Origin: Bryobacterales bacterium
GTDB lineage: Bacteria > Acidobacteriota > Terriglobia > Bryobacterales > Bryobacteraceae
Assembly: GCA_030838885.1 (NCBI GenBank)
Contig: JAUZEU010000581.1
Coordinates: 1-25,131, forward strand
Direction of reading: 5' to 3'
Length of the DNA stretch: 25,131 bases
The notes below the pieces were generated by a model. It was not told where the DNA came from, searched no databases, and worked only from the letters and a program-made list of their open reading frames with translations. This document shows, in pieces, positions 15,747-22,544 of this stretch (the stretch's first letter is position 1; the number at the start of each line of letters is the position of its first letter). Made by a program: the position numbers and the translations under genes.

Positions 15747-17312
15747 TTGCACGTGCAAGCAGACATCAGCGACGGTATTGCTATGGCCGGATGGGCCATC
15801 GATAACCCTTGCTCCACAGTGGATCTCATCCTAAATCCCTCTCTGAACAGGCTCGAAGTCTCCCCGAAAGGCGAAAGTCGGGATCCCGTCGGCAAGCTTC
15901 CCGGCGTCGGGCCAGCCACCCTCGGCGACTCTTCTTTTCTGACCACACATCAGGTCCGCTTCCCTTATATATGTGGCGAAATGGCCAACGGCATCGCCAG
16001 CGTGGAGATGGTAACCGCCATCGCGAAAGCCGGAATGCTCGGCTTTTTCGGCGCGGCCGGTCTGCCATTGCCCGAAATCGAACATGCCATCGCGGCCCTG
16101 AAGCAAAACTGCGGTGACCTCCCCTGGGGCTCCAATCTGATCCACTCCCCGCAGGATCCCGAACTCGAAGAGCGCTCGGTTGATCTCTATCTGCGGGAAC
16201 GAGTTACCCGCGTTTCGGCTTCTGCTTTCATGGCCCTCCGGCCCAGTATCGTTCGCTATGCGTACACAGGCATAACCGCGGCTCCGGACGGCACTATTAC
16301 TCGCCGCAACCATGTCTTCGCCAAAATCTCCCGCGTGGAAGTCGCCAGACAATTTCTCTCCCCGGCGCCCGACAATATGCTCGCCTCCCTCGGACAAAAG
16401 GGGCTATTGACCCCGGAGGAAATCGATCTCGCCCGGCGACTTCCCGTAGCGGAAGATTTTTCCGTCGAAGCCGACTCCGGCGGCCATACCGATAATCGTC
16501 CGCTAACCGTTCTTCTGCCTGCCATCCTCTTACTACGCGATGAGCTAACCAAAAAATACGGCTGGACCCGTCCCATTCGCATCGGCGCCGCCGGTGGAAT
16601 TGGCACCCCGGCTTCCGTATCCGCCGCCTTCGCCATGGGCGCGGCCTACGTGCTCACCGGCTCCATCAACCAGTCCGCCATCGAAAGCGCCCTCTCGCCC
16701 GCCGGCAAAAAGCTTCTCACCCAAGCCAGCGCCACGGATGTCATGATGGCGCCCGCCGCCGATATGTTCGAACTGGGCGTCAAAGTTCAGGTGCTGAAAC
16801 GGGCGACCTTCTTCGCAGCGCGCGCATCAAAGCTTTACGAGCTCTATATCCGGCACGATTCGCTTGAACAAATCCCCGGCGACACCCTTCGCACCCTCGA
16901 ACGCGATGTCTTTAAGCAGCCCATCGCGCAGATCTGGGCCGAAACGGAGCGGTTCTTCCGCGCCCGCATGCCCCACGAAATGGAGCGTGCGACTCGTGAG
17001 CCCAAGCACCGCATGGCGCTCGTGTTCCGCTGGTATCTCCACTTCTCCAGCCGCTGGGCCATCTCCGGCGAGCCCTCTCGCCAGGTCGATTATCAAATCT
17101 GGTGCGGCCCTGCCATGGGCGTCTTCAACCAGTGGGTCGCGGGTACTTTCCTCGAAAAAGCGGAAAACCGAACCGTCGCACAGATTGCTCTCAACCTGAT
17201 GCACGGCGCAGCCTCCATCACCCGCGCGCACCAGTTGCGGACCCTCGGCGTCCAGCTTCTGGCGGAACATTTTAACTACAAGCCCCGCTATCTGGAAGAG
17301 AGTTGGGCTTGA
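15747..17312 (+). CDS. PfaD/Pfa1-like FMN-dependent enoyl reductase of a PUFA-type synthase
   Basis: A 521-residue cytosolic protein of the PfaD branch of the 2-nitropropane dioxygenase (FMN TIM-barrel) family, which acts in trans as enoyl-ACP reductase for PUFA and related synthases. Family signatures seen: GEMANGIASVEMVTAIAKAG near residue 90, NLIHSPQDPELEE near 132, the phosphate-binding loop GAAGGIGTP at 280-288 followed by GAAYVLTGSINQ, the stretch FELGVKVQVLKR from 341, and the C-terminal FRWYLHFSSRW from 427 with VDYQIWCGPAMG. Length is normal for the family. The start is uncertain: TTG 15747, GTG 15753 and ATG 15783 are all in frame and none has a strong ribosome site. It is the first gene of the operon; the KS-AT protein follows after 30 bp. 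Having the reductase gene first matches the recalled order of myxobacterial pfa clusters rather than the pfaABCD order of marine gammaproteobacteria. Confidence 0.93.
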   Translation: MHVQADISDGIAMAGWAIDNPCSTVDLILNPSLNRLEVSPKGESRDPVGKLPGVGPATLGDSSFLTTHQVRFPYICGEMANGIASVEMVTAIAKAGMLGFFGAAGLPLPEIEHAIAALKQNCGDLPWGSNLIHSPQDPELEERSVDLYLRERVTRVSASAFMALRPSIVRYAYTGITAAPDGTITRRNHVFAKISRVEVARQFLSPAPDNMLASLGQKGLLTPEEIDLARRLPVAEDFSVEADSGGHTDNRPLTVLLPAILLLRDELTKKYGWTRPIRIGAAGGIGTPASVSAAFAMGAAYVLTGSINQSAIESALSPAGKKLLTQASATDVMMAPAADMFELGVKVQVLKRATFFAARASKLYELYIRHDSLEQIPGDTLRTLERDVFKQPIAQIWAETERFFRARMPHEMERATREPKHRMALVFRWYLHFSSRWAISGEPSRQVDYQIWCGPAMGVFNQWVAGTFLEKAENRTVAQIALNLMHGAASITRAHQLRTLGVQLLAEHFNYKPRYLEESWA

Positions 17313-17342
17313 AGAAGCTCTGCTTTAATAGAATCTTTACAA

Positions 17343-20300
17343 GTGACAAGTATGCCCTCTGAGTTCTCTCCCATCGCTGTCGTAGGCGTCAGCGCTATCT
17401 TTCCCGGCTCTACTGATGCCCATGGCTTCTGGCGCGACATACTCGCAGGCAAAGATCTCATCACCGACGTTCCCGAATCCCGCTGGCGCATAGCCGACCA
17501 CTACGACCCGGATCCCAAAGCTGAAGACAAGACCTACTGTAAACGGGGTTCCTTCCTCGGTGAGATCGATTTCGATCCCATCGAATTCGGTGTCCAGCCC
17601 GCGGCCATCAGCGCCACCGATACCTGCCAGTTGCTGGCCCTCATCGCCGCCCGCCAGGTGCTGGATGACGCCATGCGAAACCAGTTCAAAGAGATGGACC
17701 GGGAACGCGCCAGCGTCATTTTGGGCGTTACCTCCGGCCAGCAGCTTTTCCTGAATGTCACCTGCCGCCTGCAGCGTGGCGTCTGGCAAAAGGCGCTCCG
17801 AGAGTCCGGTGTCGAAGAAGAACAGGCCACCGAAATCTGTGACCGCATTACGAACTCTTACGTGCCGTGGCAGGAAAACACCTTCCCTGGCCTTCTGGGC
17901 AATGTGGTCGCCGGCCGCATCGCGAACCGCTTCAACCTGGGCGGTACGAACTGCGTAATCGATGCCGCCTGCGCCAGTTCGCTCTCCGCGCTGGCCATGG
18001 CCGTCGATGAACTGCACCTGGGCCACTCGGATCTGGTCATTACCGGCGGGGCCGATACATTCAATGATGCGCCGATGTTCGTAGCGTTCTCCAAAACGCC
18101 CGCGCTCTCCCGCACCGGCGATTGCCGTCCGTTTTCAGACAAAGCCGACGGGACTATCCTCGGCGAAGGTGTCGCGCTCTTTGCCCTGCGCCGCCTCGAA
18201 GATGCCGAGCGCGATGGCAACCGAATTTATTCCGTCATCCGCGGTCTCGGCAGCTCCTCGGATGGCCGGTCGAAGAGCATTTACGCCCCCGTGCCGGAAG
18301 GCCAGGCCAAAGCTCTGCGCCGTTGCTACAAATCGGCTGGATATGGCGCCGAAACCGTTGGCATGGTGGAAGCACACGGCACCGGTACGGTGGCCGGCGA
18401 TGCCGCTGAATTCGAAGGTCTCCGCCAGGTCTTCACCGAAGCGCAGCATTACCGCGCCGACAGTGACGCCCATCAATGGTGCGCCCTCGGCTCTATCAAG
18501 TCCCAGATCGGCCACACTAAAGCTGCAGCCGGTGCCGCGAATCTCTTCAAGGCCGTCTTCGCTCTGCACCACAAAATTCTTCCGCCCACTATCAAGGTGG
18601 ACCGCCCGAATCCAAAGCTTGCTATTGAAGAGAGCCCGTTTTATCTGAACACCAAGGCTCGGCCATGGCTCCGCCCGGCCGATTTCCCGCGCCGCGCCTC
18701 CATCAGTTCGTTTGGCTTTGGCGGTACCAATTTCCACGTGGCGCTTCAGGAGTACGAAGGCTCCGGCGTCAAACCACCGAAACACTGGAATGCGACGGGC
18801 GAACTCATCCTGCTTTCTGCAAACACACCCGATGCACTGAACCATAAGTGCCGCGAGCTTTCGACCCAGGCCGGCAAAGAAAACCTGGCCGAACTGGCCC
18901 GCGACTCGCAACTGCTCTTTGACGCGACTCAGCCTGAACGCATCGCAATCGTCTGCGATTCTCTCGCCGATCTCCAAAAGAAACTCAAACCCTCGAATCG
19001 GGCCATGCCGGGCATCTACTCGGGCTCCGGATCCGGCGTAAAGCCGGGCAGCACCGCGTTCCTTTTCCCAGGTCAGGGCAGCCAGTACACAGGCATGACT
19101 GCGGACGTTTCCATGGCTTTTGAAGAAGCCCGGAATGCCTGGGACGGCGCTCCATGGCTGGGCGAAGCCGTTTTCCCCAAATCGGTCTTCACCGAAGAAG
19201 CCCGCAAGGCCCAGTCTGCTCTTCTCACCCGTACCGAATGGGCGCAGCCTGCCATCGGCGCGGCAAGCGTTGCGCTGCTCAATATTTTGAACCGCCTCGA
19301 AGTCGTTCCCGATTGCGTTGGCGGCCACAGTTTCGGCGAAATCACCGCGCTGTACGCCTCCGGTGGGGCCGATTTCGAGACCATGCTCAACATCGCCCGT
19401 AAGCGCGGCGAGCTCATGGCTGAAGCCTCCACCACGCCAGGCGGCATGTTGTCCGTTCGCCACAGCGCGCACCAGATTCGGGAATGGATCTCTGAATGGG
19501 GTGTCGACCTTGCCGTGGCCAATCTGAACGGCCCCAGCCAGACCGTGCTTTCGGGTTCTCTGGTCGCCATTGAGGAGGCCGAGGGTCTGCTCAAGCAGCA
19601 CGGTAATGGCGTGGTTCGTTTGCCGGTTTCCACCGCGTTCCATTCGCCCCTGGTTGCTCCTGCTGCCGGCGCCTTCCGCGAGCATCTGGAAGACTGCGTC
19701 ATCTCCAACAGCGGGCTCCCGTTTTACGCCAATTTCGATGGCGCGCTTCACCCTGCCGAACCGTCAGCCCTGCGCGACCGTCTTGCCGACCAGGTTTCCA
19801 GCTCCGTTCGCTTCCACGAGATGGTGGAGCGGATGTACCAGGACGGCATCAGGACTTTCGTGGAAGTTGGTCCGTCAGCCGTGCTGAGCAGTCTCGTCAG
19901 GAGCATCCTGGGTGATCGACCCTACTCCGCCATCGCGCTCGACCGCCAGGGTGCGGACGGCGTTGTCACCCTGTGGCATGGTCTCGGGCAGCTGGCCGTT
20001 CTCGGACTTCCAATGAACTGGGCGGCGCTGCGTGCGCAGCATGATATCCAGCCCGAACCGCGCGGGCAAGACAAGAAATTCATAGTCAAGATCAATGGGG
20101 GCAATTACGGCCGCCCGTACCCGGCGCCCGATGCGCCGGCCTCGCCCAGGAAGGCAGTAACAAAGCCCGTAGTGAATATCGGAGGACCAAAAGTTTTGCC
20201 ATCGCCAGTCGCCCGCCCCGTGGCGAAAACCCCAGAGCCAGCCAACGATGGAACGGAGTTATACCGGGTCTTCCAGGAATCGATCTCAGATGCGCATCGC

Positions 20301-22544
20301 GATTGGCAAGCCAATCTGGCCAAAGGCCATGAAGACTACCTGAAAGCGATGGAGTCCGCGTACTTCGCCGCATTGGGCACCCCTGTATTGCCGGCAGCAC
20401 CCGCACCGGTTGTTCTCGCACCCGTCGCCGCACCCAGGCCGGTAGTTGTCGCATCTGCCGCCACACCGAAGCCGACAGTTATCACACCCTTGGCAGTCGC
20501 CCCGAAGCACGATGTACATGGGACCCTTTGGGCCCTGGTAGCGGAAAAAACCGGCTACCCCGTCGAGATGCTCGAGCCGACTATGGCTTTAGAAGCCGAC
20601 CTCGGCATCGATTCCATTAAACGAGTAGAAATCTTCGCCGCCGTCCAGGACGCGCTGCCCGGTCTCCCCGAACTCCCGCATTCCGACATAGGCCGCCTCC
20701 GCACGTTAGAAGACATCGCCGTCTACCTCCAGGATCATCTGGGACCTGTACCCGTAACCAGTTCGGGACAGGCGGAAACCGGCCGCATCTCGCCCGCAGC
20801 CCAACCAACTCCCTCCTTGGATATCCAATCCATCCTCCTGGAAGTAATCGCCGAGAAAACCGGCTACCCGGTAGAAATGCTCGAGCCGACCATGGCGCTC
20901 GAGGCCGACCTCGGCATCGACTCCATCAAACGCGTGGAAATCTTTGCGGCCATGAGCGACCGCGTCCCCGGCATGAAAGAACCCGACATGTCTGAACTCG
21001 GGCCCCTAAAAACCATCTCGGACGTAGCGAACTATCTGCAGGGGGGAAGCGCACCCACGCCAGCCGCTAAACCGGCACCGAAATCCGCGCCCAAACCAGT
21101 CGCAACCGGCCTGCGCCACGCCGTAAAAATCCGGTTAGCCACCGCGACCAACCATTCCATCCTGAACGAAAACATCGGTTCCATCACCATCACCGATGAC
21201 GGCTTGGGCATCGCCGATGCCCTCAGCGAACTTCTCATTGTCCGGGGCTACGAAGCCGCCGTGTCTGCCGAAGTTCCGGAAGGCGTTCACGCCGTAATCT
21301 GCCTCGCCGGTCTCCGTGAATTTCCCAACCGGGCAACAGCTATAACCGCCAACCACGACGCTTTCGAAGTAGCCCGAACAGCAGCCACAAACATCTCCGA
21401 CAATGGCCTCTTCGTTACCGTACAGGACACCGGCGGACGCTTCGAACCCTCTGACGAAATCCGCGCCTGGGCCGGAGGCCTGAGCGCACTGGCAAAGACT
21501 GCCTCGCTCGAATGGCCCAAAGCGGCGGTCAAAGCCATCGATATCGAAGTCGCCGGACGGACCCCGCTCCACGTAGCTCAAGCCATCCTCAACGAACTCC
21601 TCCAGGGAGGCCCCGAACTCGAAGTAGGCCTCAACGCGAAGGGTGAACGCGTCACGCTCGAAACCATCTCCGGCCCTGTCACAGGAACTCCGCTCACCCT
21701 CGGTCCCGATTCTGTCATTGTCGCCTCTGGTGGCGCACGCGGAGTCACCGCGCAATCTCTGATTCATCTTGCTACGCAAACGCACAGCCGCTTCGTTCTC
21801 CTCGGCCGCACTCCGCTGGCTAATGAACCCGCATTCTGCAAAGGCGTCTCCGGCGAAACCGCTCTCCGCCAGGCGTTCGTAACCGATGCTAAATCCCGAG
21901 GCGAATCACTAGCCCCGGCTGCCGTTTCATCCAGAGCCGCGCAGGTCATTGCCTCACGTGAAGTCAACGAAGTTCTGAGCGCCTTTAAGAACGCAGGCTC
22001 CGAAGCCCGCTACATTGCTCTCGATATCCGCGATCACCAGGCAGTAGCCTCCTCGCTCGAGGAAGTTCGCCGCGCCTGGGGACCCATCGCCGGCATCGTC
22101 CACGGTGCAGGCGTCTTAGCCGACAAGCTCATCGCTGAACTCACGCCCGAGCGCTTCGAAGCCGTCTTCTCCACGAAGGTGGAAGGCCTGGAAGCTCTTC
22201 TCGACGCCACAACAAAAGACCCGCTGCGCTTCATCGCCCTGTTTTCCTCCGTAGCTGCCCGCAACGGAAATCCCGGTCAGGCCGCCTACGCCATGGCAAA
22301 CGAAGTCATGAACCGCGTGGCTCATGCCGAAGCTGCGAAGCGCGGCAAAACCCGGGTCAAGAGCCTCAACTGGGGACCCTGGGACGGCGGCATGGTCACG
22401 CCCTCACTCCGCAGCCACTTTGAGAAAAACGGCGTCTCCATGCTGGGCATTGAAGAAGGGGCCAACCTGTTCGCAGAAGAGATTCTGCGCGGATCGGATG
22501 CCGAGATCGAAATCGTTCTTGGGGCACCTCTCTCGGCCGAATGA
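17343..22544 (+). CDS. PfaA/Pfa2-like iterative synthase, KS-AT-ACP-ACP-KR
   Basis: A 1733-residue multidomain polyketide/fatty-acid synthase that condenses malonyl units and reduces the keto group. The ketosynthase (about 8-470) has active-site C210 in DAACASS, H345 in EAHGTGT and H391 in IGHTKAAAG. The acyltransferase (about 570-870) has PGQGSQ, nucleophile S663 in GHSFGE and a malonyl-type TAFHSP (H767). A Pro/Ala linker with a charged helix (DAHRDWQANLAKGHEDY) leads to two ACPs with LGIDSIK, phosphopantetheine serines S1091 and S1194. A ketoreductase structural part (about 1245-1450) is followed by the NADPH loop SGGARGV (1462-1468) and catalytic S1636, Y1649, N1653. The protein ends at the KR, with no dehydratase. 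The start is GTG 17343 or ATG 17352. It overlaps the next gene by ATGA, implying coupled translation. The layout fits PUFA or heterocyst-glycolipid synthases. Confidence 0.94.
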   Translation: MTSMPSEFSPIAVVGVSAIFPGSTDAHGFWRDILAGKDLITDVPESRWRIADHYDPDPKAEDKTYCKRGSFLGEIDFDPIEFGVQPAAISATDTCQLLALIAARQVLDDAMRNQFKEMDRERASVILGVTSGQQLFLNVTCRLQRGVWQKALRESGVEEEQATEICDRITNSYVPWQENTFPGLLGNVVAGRIANRFNLGGTNCVIDAACASSLSALAMAVDELHLGHSDLVITGGADTFNDAPMFVAFSKTPALSRTGDCRPFSDKADGTILGEGVALFALRRLEDAERDGNRIYSVIRGLGSSSDGRSKSIYAPVPEGQAKALRRCYKSAGYGAETVGMVEAHGTGTVAGDAAEFEGLRQVFTEAQHYRADSDAHQWCALGSIKSQIGHTKAAAGAANLFKAVFALHHKILPPTIKVDRPNPKLAIEESPFYLNTKARPWLRPADFPRRASISSFGFGGTNFHVALQEYEGSGVKPPKHWNATGELILLSANTPDALNHKCRELSTQAGKENLAELARDSQLLFDATQPERIAIVCDSLADLQKKLKPSNRAMPGIYSGSGSGVKPGSTAFLFPGQGSQYTGMTADVSMAFEEARNAWDGAPWLGEAVFPKSVFTEEARKAQSALLTRTEWAQPAIGAASVALLNILNRLEVVPDCVGGHSFGEITALYASGGADFETMLNIARKRGELMAEASTTPGGMLSVRHSAHQIREWISEWGVDLAVANLNGPSQTVLSGSLVAIEEAEGLLKQHGNGVVRLPVSTAFHSPLVAPAAGAFREHLEDCVISNSGLPFYANFDGALHPAEPSALRDRLADQVSSSVRFHEMVERMYQDGIRTFVEVGPSAVLSSLVRSILGDRPYSAIALDRQGADGVVTLWHGLGQLAVLGLPMNWAALRAQHDIQPEPRGQDKKFIVKINGGNYGRPYPAPDAPASPRKAVTKPVVNIGGPKVLPSPVARPVAKTPEPANDGTELYRVFQESISDAHRDWQANLAKGHEDYLKAMESAYFAALGTPVLPAAPAPVVLAPVAAPRPVVVASAATPKPTVITPLAVAPKHDVHGTLWALVAEKTGYPVEMLEPTMALEADLGIDSIKRVEIFAAVQDALPGLPELPHSDIGRLRTLEDIAVYLQDHLGPVPVTSSGQAETGRISPAAQPTPSLDIQSILLEVIAEKTGYPVEMLEPTMALEADLGIDSIKRVEIFAAMSDRVPGMKEPDMSELGPLKTISDVANYLQGGSAPTPAAKPAPKSAPKPVATGLRHAVKIRLATATNHSILNENIGSITITDDGLGIADALSELLIVRGYEAAVSAEVPEGVHAVICLAGLREFPNRATAITANHDAFEVARTAATNISDNGLFVTVQDTGGRFEPSDEIRAWAGGLSALAKTASLEWPKAAVKAIDIEVAGRTPLHVAQAILNELLQGGPELEVGLNAKGERVTLETISGPVTGTPLTLGPDSVIVASGGARGVTAQSLIHLATQTHSRFVLLGRTPLANEPAFCKGVSGETALRQAFVTDAKSRGESLAPAAVSSRAAQVIASREVNEVLSAFKNAGSEARYIALDIRDHQAVASSLEEVRRAWGPIAGIVHGAGVLADKLIAELTPERFEAVFSTKVEGLEALLDATTKDPLRFIALFSSVAARNGNPGQAAYAMANEVMNRVAHAEAAKRGKTRVKSLNWGPWDGGMVTPSLRSHFEKNGVSMLGIEEGANLFAEEILRGSDAEIEIVLGAPLSAE
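20541..20951 (+). repeat. Tandem acyl-carrier-protein modules, 309 bp apart
   Basis: Codons 20541-20642 and 20850-20951 encode an identical 34-residue core containing PVEMLEPTMALEADLGIDS and the phosphopantetheine serine. By my count 15 of the 34 codons differ, all silently. The two ACP domains therefore arose by duplication that is not recent at DNA level, with strong selection holding the protein sequence. Confidence 0.85.

Noticed and set aside
18135..19751. 538-codon minus-strand frame inside the KS-AT gene, and a similar 624-codon one at 22631-24505
   Set aside because: Both are antisense to clear ketosynthase and acyltransferase domains with intact active sites; such long open antisense frames are common in GC-rich genes.
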